NCBI GenBank assembly: GCA_013298165.1
Contig: JAAFJU010000027.1
Location: forward strand, 1-43,174
Reading direction: 5' to 3'
Length of the DNA stretch: 43,174 nt
From: Synechococcales cyanobacterium bin31.maxbin.ball.101
GTDB taxonomy: Bacteria > Cyanobacteriota > Cyanobacteriia > Leptolyngbyales > Leptolyngbyaceae
Shown: one piece after another, positions 1 through 8,837 of the stretch
Layout of the letters: each line of letters opens with the position of its first letter
Numbering within the stretch: position 1 is the first letter of the stretch
The notes under the pieces: model-generated
Told to the model about the DNA's origin: nothing
The model's input: the letters and a program-made list of their open reading frames with translations, nothing else
The model's database searches: none
Position numbers and translations under genes: made by a program

Positions 1-90
1 GATCGTCGCAAAATCGCAACAGCTTAGTATCCTATCTAACAGATGTCACTTTGTCCAGTTAACCGATCGAATTTATTCAGATTTGCTGAC

Positions 91-1356
91 TTAAGGAGTT
101 TGGATGCGCAGTTGGGCTGGAACTTTCAGGGTGTTGGGCTGGGATTTAGTGTTTTGAGCCTTTACAGAAGACGGGCCAGAAGGCTGGGCTTTCAATTGGA
201 TTGGGGGGGCGGACTGGAGCTGAACGGCAGATGCTTGCGCGAGTTGAGCAGGTTTGGTGTTGAACGGCAGGGTTTGAACTGACTGGGCATTAGGCGCTTG
301 AGGCTGTTGGGCCACTTTCAAGGCTTGGCTCAGATCCGTCATGGCGACTTCGAGCTGCTGTCCCGCGTCGATCGCAATCCAAGACCCATCGGGCAACTGT
401 TGCCGCATTTCAAAGTGCAGATGAGGCCCTGTGGAGTTGCCTGTGCTGCCAACGCGACCAATGACAGTCCCCTTTTGGACGACTTGACCCGGTTTCACAA
501 ACAATTCAGACAGGTGAGCGTAGAGGGTCTGTTGACTGCCTTGACCATGCTCCAGCGCCACCGTCATCCCATATCCCCCAAGGAAATCAGCCAGCAAAAC
601 CCGGCCATTCAACGCGGCGATCACGGGTGTTCCCATGGGCGCAGCGATATCGGTTCCAGTGTGAACCCGCTGATCACCTGTAATGGGATGAACGCGCCAA
701 CCAAAAAATGACGTGATCGGCGACGGAATCGACAGCGGGAACATCATGCCCAGACTGGCCAGGTTCGGCATCTTGGGCAGCTTCAGGTTGCCACTGAAGT
801 AAGGCTTGAGGGCCGCAGGGGCCGAGAACTGAACGCCTTGCCGATCGACCGTCACAGGTCCCCAATTCACCGCTTCTGGTTCTGGGGCAGCGGATTCTGA
901 GGCTTCAGGCTCTGCCGCGACCACTTCGGGTGGCGCGATCGCAGGCACAGGTTTTACCTTGACGGGTTTTACCTTGGCGGGTTGAGCCACGGCGATGGGG
1001 GCCGGGGGCAACGGATCGGGCTTTTCGGCGACGGGCGGCAAGGGGTCCGCCTGCACCACCTCAGGAGAAGCGATCGGCTCAGGGACCGTAGGCTTAGCCA
1101 CTTGAGGCTCCGCAGGGGCCTCAGCCTGACTAGGAGCCTGTACCGCCGCCAGTCCCGCAGGTTCCAACAGCTTAATCTGAGATCCGGTCGTCTGGGCCTG
1201 GGCGATCGGCACCGCGACCATGCCTAATCCAGCCAACCCCAACCCTAGGGGATGAAACAGAGTTTGGCAGAAGCGCAAAAGCCGCCAGGGGGAGCGCTGC
1301 GCTGCGACATGCTGAGACTGAGTGGATTGGGACTGAGGCGATTGAGAAGGGGTCAT
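91..1356 (-). CDS. Secreted M23-family peptidoglycan peptidase (LytM/NlpD-like)
   Basis: Predicted zinc metallopeptidase that cuts peptidoglycan cross-bridges, or an inactive activator of amidases, outside the cytoplasm. The protein (about 421 aa from ATG 1356) has a hydrophobic signal segment ending in PIAQAQ, then a long Pro/Ala/Val/Glu-rich linker of about 130 residues, then an M23 domain. The domain shows the zinc-binding HTGTDIAAPMGTPV and HLHFEM motifs and the YAHLSEL segment, so the metal ligands look intact. A Gln/Ala-rich tail follows. An upstream in-frame TTG (1374) would add six residues, but the ATG is simpler. No LysM domain is visible, so the linker probably spans the wall. The gene is single and divergent from pgeF. 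Confidence 0.9.
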   Translation of the reverse strand: MTPSQSPQSQSTQSQHVAAQRSPWRLLRFCQTLFHPLGLGLAGLGMVAVPIAQAQTTGSQIKLLEPAGLAAVQAPSQAEAPAEPQVAKPTVPEPIASPEVVQADPLPPVAEKPDPLPPAPIAVAQPAKVKPVKVKPVPAIAPPEVVAAEPEASESAAPEPEAVNWGPVTVDRQGVQFSAPAALKPYFSGNLKLPKMPNLASLGMMFPLSIPSPITSFFGWRVHPITGDQRVHTGTDIAAPMGTPVIAALNGRVLLADFLGGYGMTVALEHGQGSQQTLYAHLSELFVKPGQVVQKGTVIGRVGSTGNSTGPHLHFEMRQQLPDGSWIAIDAGQQLEVAMTDLSQALKVAQQPQAPNAQSVQTLPFNTKPAQLAQASAVQLQSAPPIQLKAQPSGPSSVKAQNTKSQPNTLKVPAQLRIQTP

Positions 1357-1921
1357 GGAGAAATGGGGGAGCAACTAATTGATTAAAAATAATGCAGGCA
1401 ATGAATAAGGCCGATCGGCAGGGCAACGGGTGATAGAGGTTTCAGCTATTGTTGGCGATACATAGAGCATTGGAGACCTAACCGGAGAAATACTTCTCTC
1501 AAACTTATCCCCCGCGAAGGAGTTTAGCGCGAGATTTCACTCTGTCAAAGTACATAGATCACAATAAAAATATATACAGTCGTTGCAGATTCTTGAGAAT
1601 TCGTATTTTCTGTCGGGGGTTCCAACCATTAGGCTTCCCTCGGAAGAATAGAGAATATCACGGAGACTCGATCGTCCCGAGACATTTTACTCTTCCCTAC
1701 TCTAGAGGGGCAGCCGGACAAGCTGTAAGAAAATCTGATGAAGCCGGAGGCATTCCGATCGGTCTGAGCTTCATGATTGCGATCAAATTGCGATCAAAAC
1801 GGTGACGATCGGTCCTGTGGTTTTACGGATCTAACGACCCTCCATTTGATTTGACATCTTGATTTGACATCAGGTTTCAACCGCCGAGTATCATGGCCAA
1901 ACCGTTTACCGAAACAATCCC
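1357..1921. other. Intergenic region between divergent M23 and pgeF genes
   Basis: No convincing gene is seen; a 70-codon frame at 1593-1805 has no recognisable family or ribosome site. The stretch contains a possible stem (ATGAAGC at 1738-1744 with GCTTCAT at 1768-1774) and an 11-bp tandem repeat ATTGCGATCAA at 1776-1797. Promoters for both flanking genes are expected here. Confidence 0.6.
1851..1894 (+). promoter_or_regulatory. Putative pgeF promoter with duplicated -35 box
   Basis: Two perfect TTGACA hexamers (1851-1856 and 1864-1869) lie in a 13-bp tandem repeat of GATTTGACATCTT. A TATCAT -10-like box follows at 1889-1894, 19 bp after the second TTGACA. The pgeF start lies 27 bp beyond the -10 box. 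Confidence 0.5.
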
Positions 1922-2713
1922 ATGCCCCAAACTCCGTCCCACGAATGGCAATGGCAAACCTGGAACGACTTACCCTATCTAACCTGTAGTTTGCTGAATG
2001 ACTGGCAGCATGGGTGGTTTACCCAGCAGTTTTCGCCCACAACCCCGTTTAAGCTCACGGAACAGATTTATCCCGAAGCCACCGCATATCGGGTCAAGCA
2101 GGTTCATGGCAAGGTGGTTTTGGCTCCATCCGAAATGAACCAACCCCTGCACGATGACAATCTCCATGATGGCGATGGCGTCATTTCTGAAGCGGCTCAG
2201 CAGGCGGTTTGGGTCTGTACGGCGGACTGTACGCCTGTGCTGATCGCCGATCGCACCACAGGAAGAGTCGCAGCAGTTCATGCGGGCTGGCGAGGCACGG
2301 CGCAGAAGATTGTGCCCGTGGCGATCGATCGGCTCTTATCGCAGGGATCCAAACTTGAAGATTTGCTGGTGGCGATGGGTCCGGCGATCAAGGGTGAGGT
2401 CTATCAAGTGAACAACGAAGTCGGGTTTGAGACCGCCGTGACGATCGCCCCTGAGTTAGCAGAGGTCAGTTTGGAACAGGCGATCGAAACGCTGAAAGCC
2501 TTGCCCAACTCGCCCATTTTGCCGGATACAGAACCGGGGAAAGTACGGCTGGACGTGCGGCGGGTGAATGCGTTGCAGTTAGAACAGTTGGGGTTGGCGG
2601 CGGACCAGGTAGCGATCGCGCCCCATTGCACCTACGCCGATCCGGTGAACTTCTTCTCCTACCGCCGCGAAACCCGCAAAAAAGCCCAATGGTCGGGGAT
2701 TGTCAGTCGATAG
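1922..2713 (+). CDS. pgeF: Peptidoglycan editing factor PgeF (YfiH / multicopper polyphenol oxidase-like)
   Basis: Cytosolic member of the YfiH/DUF152 family. Characterised members remove wrongly incorporated amino acids from muropeptide precursors, and some act as purine nucleosides phosphorylases/deaminases. The 263-aa protein is of normal length. It shows the family signatures VKQVHG, DGDGVIS, CTADCTPVLI, AAVHAGWRGT and the C-terminal CTYADPVNFFSYRRE, which supply the conserved His and Cys metal ligands. Start ATG 1922 follows directly on the predicted promoter. It is monocistronic and is followed within 6 bp of its stop by a strong palindromic repeat that may aid termination. Confidence 0.93.
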   Translation: MPQTPSHEWQWQTWNDLPYLTCSLLNDWQHGWFTQQFSPTTPFKLTEQIYPEATAYRVKQVHGKVVLAPSEMNQPLHDDNLHDGDGVISEAAQQAVWVCTADCTPVLIADRTTGRVAAVHAGWRGTAQKIVPVAIDRLLSQGSKLEDLLVAMGPAIKGEVYQVNNEVGFETAVTIAPELAEVSLEQAIETLKALPNSPILPDTEPGKVRLDVRRVNALQLEQLGLAADQVAIAPHCTYADPVNFFSYRRETRKKAQWSGIVSR

Positions 2714-2718
2714 GGCCG

Positions 2719-2772
2719 GGGTTCGGCTCCGCTCACCCCTCAATTCGACTTGAGGTGAGCGGAGCTATTCGA
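2719..2772. repeat. Palindromic dispersed repeat, copy 1
   Basis: The left arm GGGTTCGGCTCCGCTCACCC (2719-2738) pairs with an imperfect right arm (TGAGGTGAGCGGAG at 2751-2764), giving a stable hairpin just after the pgeF stop. The left arm is the exact reverse complement of the right arm of the second copy at 3281-3300, and the following CTCAATTCG is also shared. Confidence 0.85.
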
Positions 2773-2840
2773 GTTAGATTTTTCATGCCAGAATCTACCC
2801 AAAAGATCCTTTGCTCTAGACTATAACCTTCCCAACTCGT

Positions 2841-3108
2841 CTAATTCTTCGCCTTGTAATCCTTCGCGATCGCCTGAATCCGTTTGACTGGGACATTAAA
2901 GCGTTTGGCAATTTCAGCCACGGATAACCCCGCCTGAAGTCCCATCGGCACGGCTGCAATCAATAGTTCTTCTTTACCTTCTTCTTTACCAGCTTCCCTC
3001 TCTTCTTCCTGGATTTCTTGATAGAAGCGGGTTTTCTTCAGTTCTGCTTTAGTACCTAACATAGCTTTAATCTCCTCGCGACTGAGTTTTGGGAATGCCG
3101 AAGGTATA
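2841..3108 (-). pseudogene. C-terminal remnant of an Rpn-family (PD-(D/E)XK) nuclease/transposase-like gene
   Basis: Only the C-terminal part of a cyanobacterial Rpn-type protein is left. The FPKLSREEIKAMLG stretch, the charged coiled-coil-like EEEREAGKEEGKEE segment and the AGLSVAEIAKRFNV helix-turn-helix-like end are typical of this family's tail. The frame runs upstream to about 3302, but that part (from about 3109) does not resemble the family and runs through the palindrome at 3248-3300. The nuclease core is therefore missing and no function is expected. The fragment is bracketed by two related palindromes, suggesting a deletion or mobile-element-driven decay. A short expressed regulator remains possible. 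Confidence 0.7.
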
Positions 3109-3247
3109 GCTCGTCCTTGGGGCTTTTTCCCCGAGTAGCTCAAATGCAAGCTTGGGCTTTTCTGAAAACAAGCGATAGAACAAAGAATCAGTTTCCGTTC
3201 CACACATCCGAATGGGTGAACGATCGCAGCATATCGCGAGATCGCCG

Positions 3248-3300
3248 GGGTTCGACTCCGCTCACCCCTCAATTCGCGTCGGGTGAGCGGAGCCGAACCC
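3248..3300. repeat. Palindromic dispersed repeat, copy 2
   Basis: Inverted repeat with 20-bp arms at 3248-3267 and 3281-3300 matching at 19 of 20 positions around a 13-nt loop. It shares its arms and loop start with the copy at 2719-2772. The two copies flank the truncated Rpn gene. Confidence 0.88.
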
Positions 3301-3376
3301 AACGCATAAGTTATGGGAACACTGAGCTAAACCGATTCAATGGTCTTATTTCCCATCACAAACCGCCATAATTCCT

Positions 3377-6055
3377 ATGTCCGATCGTCACTTGTTTACC
3401 CGCTGGGCCACTGTCGCATTTCTAGCTTGCTTTTTCACCACAGGTCTCCCAAAATCGTTGGCGCAGCCTCCCGAAACGGGAATCGCAGCCCAAATGCCCA
3501 ACAGTCCAACCAACAACCGCGACCTACAAGCAGCCGATCGGGAACTCGAAGCCCTCTCCAGACAACCCTTCGAAACCCCCATTTTTGCCCAAAAAAGCCA
3601 ACTCCAAAACCTCTATCGCCGCTACGAAAAATATAACCACAAACCCGGCCTCGCCCTCACGAGACTAGAACTCGCCTGGGTCGCCTACCACGACGCCGAC
3701 TACGCCGAAGCCGATCGGCAACTGCGCGCCACCGAAAATCAATTCAATCCCGCCATGAGCGCCTACTGGCGAGGCAAAAGTCTCAGAGGCTTACTCCAAC
3801 TCGAAGCAGGCAGACCCCAAGAAGCCCTGAATAACCTCCTAATGACCCAGGCCAACTTCCACTCCTGGCCCCAACAACAAGTCAAACAAGTCGGCCTCGC
3901 CAACGCCTACCGCAGCCTCGGCCAATACCGTAAATCCGCCGGATTTGCCACCAGCGCCTCCCGCCTCGGAGCCTCCCACCGCGTCCGAGCCGAAGCCCTG
4001 CAAATCCTGGGCGACACGGCCTTTGAAGTGGGGCAATTTGACGAAGCGATCGGACATTACGAAGAAGCCCTCAGCTACAGCAAAAAATTTGGCAACACCT
4101 ACGGACGCCGCAACCAATTCACCAGCATCCACCTCCTCACCCAACTCGGACGCGCCTACCAAGCGATCGGCAAAACCGCCGAAGCCGATCGCGCCACCAA
4201 CCAAAGCGTCCAACTCGCCGAACAATTCGCCACCCCACAGCAGGCGATCGTCCTGGTCCTCGCCCTCAACGCCGCCGCCATGGTCAACCTGGATGCTGGA
4301 AGACCCGCCATCGCCCTAGGCCAGCTTGAGCAAGCCCAAAAAATCGCCGAAAGCCGCAACCAAAACCTCACCGGAAACATCACCACCCTCCTCAACTTCG
4401 GCCACTATTACCAAAAAAACAACGATCTCGATCGGGCCAAACCCTACTATGAAAAAGCCCGTGAACTCGCCGATCGGATCGGCGATCGAGCCGCAGAAGC
4501 CCGCGCCAACAGCGCCCTCGGCCAACTGCAACTGAAACAACAAAAAACCAAAGAAGCCATCCAATCCTTAAGCCGCAGCATCGAACTCTTTGAAACCCTC
4601 CGTCCCGAACTCAAAGACGCCCAACGCCTGACGATCGCCGAAACCCAAACCCAAACCTACCAACTCCTCCAAACCGCCCACATTCAAGACAACAACCCCA
4701 ACCAAGCCCTCGTCACCACAGAACGCGCCCGTGCCCGCGCCCTCGTGGATCTCCTCTCACAGCGCAACATTTCCAAATCCCTCGACACCAACACCGCCAT
4801 CAGCAACCGATCGGACGGCACCAACATCCGCATCACCAGCCCCAACAGTCGTACCCTCACCTACGAAGACCTCTCTAACCCCAGCCTCCCCAGCATCACC
4901 CTAGACAGCATCAAAGCCGCCGCCAAAACCCAAAACGCCACGATCGTCACCTACGCCATCACCCGCCAACTGGATCGCCCCGACCTCGAAAGCGAACTCC
5001 ACACCTGGGTCATCCAACCCAACGGCACTATCCACTTTCGCAGCACCGACCTAAAACGTCCCCCCGACGAACTCACCACCTCAACCATCACCAGCAATAC
5101 CTCCAACAGCCGATCGAGAGGAGCCAGCCTCAAACAACTGATCACCCGCAGCAGCAAAACCCGCAACAGCCTCACCGCCGAACACGAACGCCCCGAAAAC
5201 TACGCCCGCTACAGCGAAGCCAGTCGTTCGGCTCACCAACTGTTGATCGAACCCATTGAGGCATTACTGCCAAAAACCGATCGCGATCGCGTCATCTTCG
5301 TCCCCCAAGGCGAACTCTTTCTCGTCCCCTTCCAATCCCTCCAAGACGCTCAAGGCCAATACCTAATCCAAAAACACACCCTCCAAATCATCCCCTCCAT
5401 CCAAACCCTAACGCTCCTCAAACCCAGCCCAAAAAATAGCAACAGCCCCCTCATCGTCGGCAATCCATCGCCCATGCCCACGGACTACGACGCCCTCCCC
5501 GGCAGTGAACTCGAAGCCACCGCCATCGCCAAACTCTTCAACACCAACGCCATCCTCGGAGCCAGCGCCACTAAAGACAACATCCTCAAAAAAATGCCCA
5601 GCGCCTCCCTAATCCACCTCGCCACCCACGGCACCATGGACGATCGCTCCGGCTCCGAAAGCGCCATCATCCTCGCCAACACCACCCCCAACACCGACAA
5701 AAATCCCCTGAACGAACTCAACAGCACCCTCACCGCAGCCGAAATCCTCGACCTGCGGCTGAATGCAAACCTCGTCGTCCTCAGCGCCTGCAACACCGGA
5801 CGTGGCCAAATCACCGGAGAAGGCGTCATCGGACTAACCCGATCGTTCCTCTCCGCCGGAGTCCCCAGCGTCGTCGTCTCCCTCTGGCAAGTCCCCGACA
5901 AACCCACCAGCGCCCTCATGATCGCCTTCCACGAAAATCTCAAAAAAGGCGAAGACAAAGCCCAAGCCCTCCGCCAAGCCATGCTGACAACCATGAACCA
6001 ATACCCAGAACCCACCGACTGGGCAGGCTTCATGCTGGTCGGACGATCGGACTAG
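3377..6055 (+). CDS. Secreted TPR-repeat protein with C-terminal CHAT caspase-like protease domain
   Basis: An 892-aa protein with an N-terminal signal peptide (hydrophobic TVAFLACFFTTG, likely cleavage after SLA), TPR-type helical repeats over about residues 60-430, a variable linker and a CHAT domain (about 600-890). CHAT domains are caspase-fold cysteine peptidases. The catalytic dyad is visible as His751 in IHLATHG and Cys805 in LSACNTG, followed by the conserved GEGVIGLTRSFLSAGVPSVV stretch and SLWQVPD. TPRs probably bind a protein partner and gate the peptidase, which would act in the periplasm. Such proteins are expanded in filamentous cyanobacteria (HetF is one), but this one has no adjacent partner. 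Third codon positions are strikingly C-rich throughout. Confidence 0.92.
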   Translation: MSDRHLFTRWATVAFLACFFTTGLPKSLAQPPETGIAAQMPNSPTNNRDLQAADRELEALSRQPFETPIFAQKSQLQNLYRRYEKYNHKPGLALTRLELAWVAYHDADYAEADRQLRATENQFNPAMSAYWRGKSLRGLLQLEAGRPQEALNNLLMTQANFHSWPQQQVKQVGLANAYRSLGQYRKSAGFATSASRLGASHRVRAEALQILGDTAFEVGQFDEAIGHYEEALSYSKKFGNTYGRRNQFTSIHLLTQLGRAYQAIGKTAEADRATNQSVQLAEQFATPQQAIVLVLALNAAAMVNLDAGRPAIALGQLEQAQKIAESRNQNLTGNITTLLNFGHYYQKNNDLDRAKPYYEKARELADRIGDRAAEARANSALGQLQLKQQKTKEAIQSLSRSIELFETLRPELKDAQRLTIAETQTQTYQLLQTAHIQDNNPNQALVTTERARARALVDLLSQRNISKSLDTNTAISNRSDGTNIRITSPNSRTLTYEDLSNPSLPSITLDSIKAAAKTQNATIVTYAITRQLDRPDLESELHTWVIQPNGTIHFRSTDLKRPPDELTTSTITSNTSNSRSRGASLKQLITRSSKTRNSLTAEHERPENYARYSEASRSAHQLLIEPIEALLPKTDRDRVIFVPQGELFLVPFQSLQDAQGQYLIQKHTLQIIPSIQTLTLLKPSPKNSNSPLIVGNPSPMPTDYDALPGSELEATAIAKLFNTNAILGASATKDNILKKMPSASLIHLATHGTMDDRSGSESAIILANTTPNTDKNPLNELNSTLTAAEILDLRLNANLVVLSACNTGRGQITGEGVIGLTRSFLSAGVPSVVVSLWQVPDKPTSALMIAFHENLKKGEDKAQALRQAMLTTMNQYPEPTDWAGFMLVGRSD

Positions 6056-6186
6056 CCCTAGAAAACCAACCTCAACGCCTCAATCCATTTCACACCCATA
6101 TCTGGATTGGACATAACCCAGTTAGGACGCACCGACTTGCATTACACTCATGAATTAAACTTAAGGCTGCTCCCTTGGACCCCGCA

Positions 6187-7254
6187 ATGAATTCAGACTT
6201 GTCCCCCGACGCCGAAACCAACGCCCCGATCGAACCTGCCGAGGATCTCGTCGAAGCCTTTCTGCGCGGCCAAAACAGCGGCGGAGCCTCAGACATCGAC
6301 TACGGCGTCGGCGGAATGCCCATCCCTCCAAAGGGCTTCCGATCGGGCTTCATCGGCATCATCGGACGCCCCAACGTCGGCAAATCCACGCTGATGAACA
6401 CCCTTGTCGGCCAAAAGATCGCCATCACCTCCCCCACCGCCCAGACCACCCGCAACCGCCTCAAAGGCATCCTCACCACCGACCAAGCGCAAATCATCTT
6501 CGTCGATACCCCCGGCATCCACAAGCCCCACCATCGCCTCGGTGAAGTCCTCGTCAAAAATGCCCAAAATGCCATTCACTCGGTGGATGCGCTGGTCTTC
6601 GTCGTGGATGGATCAACCGACTTAGGCGGCGGCGATCGGTTCATCTCCGACCTATTGCGCGACTGCAAAGTGCCCGTCGTCCTAGGCATTAACAAAGCCG
6701 ACTGCCAAGATCCTGCCCTGCAAGTCAAAGACCTTCCCGTGATCAACGGCAACATCTGCGATCGAGCCTACCTCGAACTCGCCCATGCCCAAAACTGGAC
6801 GATCGCGAAGTTTTCCGCGTTAACCGGAGAAGGACTAGAGGACTTACAACAAAAACTGATTGACCAACTTGAACCCGGTCCCTACTACTACCCACCTGAT
6901 TTGGTGACAGACCAACCCGAACGCTTCATTATGGGCGAACTGATTCGGGAGCAGATTTTGCTGTCTACGCGAGAGGAAGTGCCGCATTCGGTGGCAATCG
7001 CGATCGATCAAGTCAAAGAAGAAGCCAAAATCACCCGCGTCTTTGCCACCATTCACGTTGAGCGGGATTCTCAGAAAGGCATATTAATCGGCAAAAAAGG
7101 CACGATGTTAAAAAGCATTGGCACGGAAGCTCGAATGCAAATGCAAAAACTGATTGAAGGCAAAATTGATCTACAACTCTTCGTCAAAGTCCAACCCAAA
7201 TGGCGACAGTCCCGCACCCGCCTCGCAGAACTCGGATATCGCGTAGAAGATTAA
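6187..7254 (+). CDS. era: GTPase Era, 16S rRNA-binding ribosome assembly factor
   Basis: Era binds the 3' end of 16S rRNA and helps assemble the 30S subunit. The 355-aa protein has the G1 motif GRPNVGKS, switch residues TAQTTRNR, G3 DTPG, G4 NKAD and a C-terminal KH domain with VERDSQKGILIGKKG. The usual length is about 300 aa; here an acidic extension of about 45 residues precedes the G domain. ATG 6187 is chosen over an upstream TTG (6175). An internal ATG at 6316 (MPIPPKGF) would give a family-typical length and cannot be excluded. Codon choice changes visibly near 6890, from C-ending to mixed. Confidence 0.95.
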   Translation: MNSDLSPDAETNAPIEPAEDLVEAFLRGQNSGGASDIDYGVGGMPIPPKGFRSGFIGIIGRPNVGKSTLMNTLVGQKIAITSPTAQTTRNRLKGILTTDQAQIIFVDTPGIHKPHHRLGEVLVKNAQNAIHSVDALVFVVDGSTDLGGGDRFISDLLRDCKVPVVLGINKADCQDPALQVKDLPVINGNICDRAYLELAHAQNWTIAKFSALTGEGLEDLQQKLIDQLEPGPYYYPPDLVTDQPERFIMGELIREQILLSTREEVPHSVAIAIDQVKEEAKITRVFATIHVERDSQKGILIGKKGTMLKSIGTEARMQMQKLIEGKIDLQLFVKVQPKWRQSRTRLAELGYRVED

Positions 7255-7335
7255 GGACAGCTTAGAAAATGTTGATTTGCAGCATTATTGAAGAACATTA
7301 TTGAATTAGTGTGCAGTTCTACCCTAACTTGACTT

Positions 7336-8706
7336 ATGCAGCAGATTCTCAACCGATCGATCGCTTTAGGATTGATTGGAATGATCTCAACCGTGAACAG
7401 TGCGATCGCCGCGCCCGTGGTACGAGTGCCTTGGAACAAGCTTACCGGACAAACCGCAACGCCGTTGAGCTACGGACTAAATGGATTTCAAGCCTTTAAT
7501 CCCGATGTCGCAGGGAATCCCGGCAACGAAGCCTACAAAACCAATATTGCTTCTATGCGTCCCGGCATTATTCGCTATCACAACATGCAAATGCTCAACG
7601 ACTCACGCCAAGATCCCTATGGCTGGGTCATTTCGCCCAATCAAGCCACCTATCAATGGGACAAGGCCAAAATTAGCAACGCCCTGCAGAATTCCTACAG
7701 CTTTCGGCCTGTGGTGATGATGAACATTCCCAGTTGGCCCAAAGTACTGGACGATGGCACCGGAAAACTTCGCCCTCAGGACTACGACAAGTTCGCTCAA
7801 TTCTGTGCAGATTTAGTTCGCATCGTGAATATAGATTTGCAAAAAGGCGTGAAATACTGGGAAATTACCAATGAAAAAGATGGGGTTTATGGCAATAACA
7901 TGGCGGAAGTAGGCCGAATTTACACCCGCGTCGCCCAAGCCATGAAACAGATCGATCCAACCATCAAAGTCGGGGGACCTGCATTTACAAGTGTCTATCC
8001 CAGCGATCGGATTGATGCCTTTCTCACCACCGCCGCACCCTCCTTAGATTTTATTTCTTATCACAGCTATTCCACAGGATCGAAGACCGATACCCCCAAG
8101 CAGCTTTGGAACTCAGCCGCAGGATTGGGAAATTTCACAGGTCAAGTCAAACAAAGTCTGGCCAAATATCCCACGAGATTAATCGAAACCTTCCACAATG
8201 AATTCAACATCAGCTATGCCCCACCCGACGAACGCATGACCAATCAAGTCAGTGCCGTCTACGATGCCCTCGCCTTGATTTCCATTACCAATTCCGGAGC
8301 CACAGGGTCCATGGCCTGGAATGAATCCGATGGCTGGTATGGCAAACTCGACAATCAATGGGGTGCCTGGAGTCGTCGTCCGGCCTCCTACGTCTATCAA
8401 ATGTTTAACTCCCACTTACGGGGCCAAATCATCGCTGCCAAATCCACCGAACCGAACAACATCACCAGTTACGCCGTCAAAAACCAAACCCAATATTCGC
8501 TAGCTTTAGTGAATCGATCGCTCACCCATCAAACCGTCTCCATCACCTTTACCAGTTGGGACAAACCCGTCGTCCCCAGCGATCGCGTCACGGTCTACAG
8601 TGTCAGTCCCACAGGCTACAGCACCACTGACAGCACGATCGCCCAGCTCGCCACAGGCCACCCCATCCCCCCCAACACCGTCACCGTCATCACCAAAACC
8701 CGATAA
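7336..8706 (+). CDS. Secreted GH39-like glycoside hydrolase
   Basis: A 456-aa protein with a signal peptide (cleavage after SAIA) and a clan-A type TIM-barrel glycosidase. Glu180 in YWEITNE is placed as the acid/base. Glu289 in HNEFNISY matches the TEFNxSY nucleophile motif of GH39 beta-xylosidases and alpha-L-iduronidases. A C-terminal beta domain (about 370-456) containing SLALVNRS resembles the accessory domain of these enzymes. It likely trims extracellular or envelope polysaccharide. The substrate cannot be told, and related clan-A families (GH51, GH79) are alternatives. It is monocistronic, 81 bp after era. Confidence 0.75.
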   Translation: MQQILNRSIALGLIGMISTVNSAIAAPVVRVPWNKLTGQTATPLSYGLNGFQAFNPDVAGNPGNEAYKTNIASMRPGIIRYHNMQMLNDSRQDPYGWVISPNQATYQWDKAKISNALQNSYSFRPVVMMNIPSWPKVLDDGTGKLRPQDYDKFAQFCADLVRIVNIDLQKGVKYWEITNEKDGVYGNNMAEVGRIYTRVAQAMKQIDPTIKVGGPAFTSVYPSDRIDAFLTTAAPSLDFISYHSYSTGSKTDTPKQLWNSAAGLGNFTGQVKQSLAKYPTRLIETFHNEFNISYAPPDERMTNQVSAVYDALALISITNSGATGSMAWNESDGWYGKLDNQWGAWSRRPASYVYQMFNSHLRGQIIAAKSTEPNNITSYAVKNQTQYSLALVNRSLTHQTVSITFTSWDKPVVPSDRVTVYSVSPTGYSTTDSTIAQLATGHPIPPNTVTVITKTR

Positions 8707-8730
8707 GTCCCCGAGACCCCGAGACCGTAA

Positions 8731-8749
8731 GGGCGCGCTTCCCGCGCCC
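8731..8749. repeat. GC-rich hairpin with flanking CCGAGACCCC repeats
   Basis: A perfect 7-bp stem GGGCGCG/CGCGCCC closes a CTTCC loop. CCGAGACCCC occurs on both sides (8711-8720 and 8758-8767). There is no T-run, so this is more like a dispersed repeat than a classical terminator, although it sits directly after the glycosidase stop. Confidence 0.6.
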
Positions 8750-8799
8750 AGACACCACCCGAGACCCCAGATCTGTAGATAGACGATCGCACAACCCGC

Positions 8800-8805
8800 T
8801 ATAAT
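8800..8805 (+). promoter_or_regulatory. Consensus -10 box of the ligand-gated channel gene
   Basis: A perfect TATAAT lies 32 bp before the GTG start. No good -35 hexamer is visible at 16-18 bp. The short leader holds a ribosome site AAGGA at 8824-8828. Confidence 0.5.
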
Positions 8806-8837
8806 CCATGCCGACCCTGGCTTAAGGATCCAAATCT

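Noticed and set aside
1593-1805. 70-codon open frame in the M23-pgeF gap
   Set aside because: No ribosome site, no recognisable motif, and its composition looks random; it crosses repeats and a possible stem.
3839-4564. Long open frames antisense to the TPR-CHAT gene
   Set aside because: They are by-products of the C-rich codon use of the real gene; their Gly/Val/Phe-rich products have no family character.
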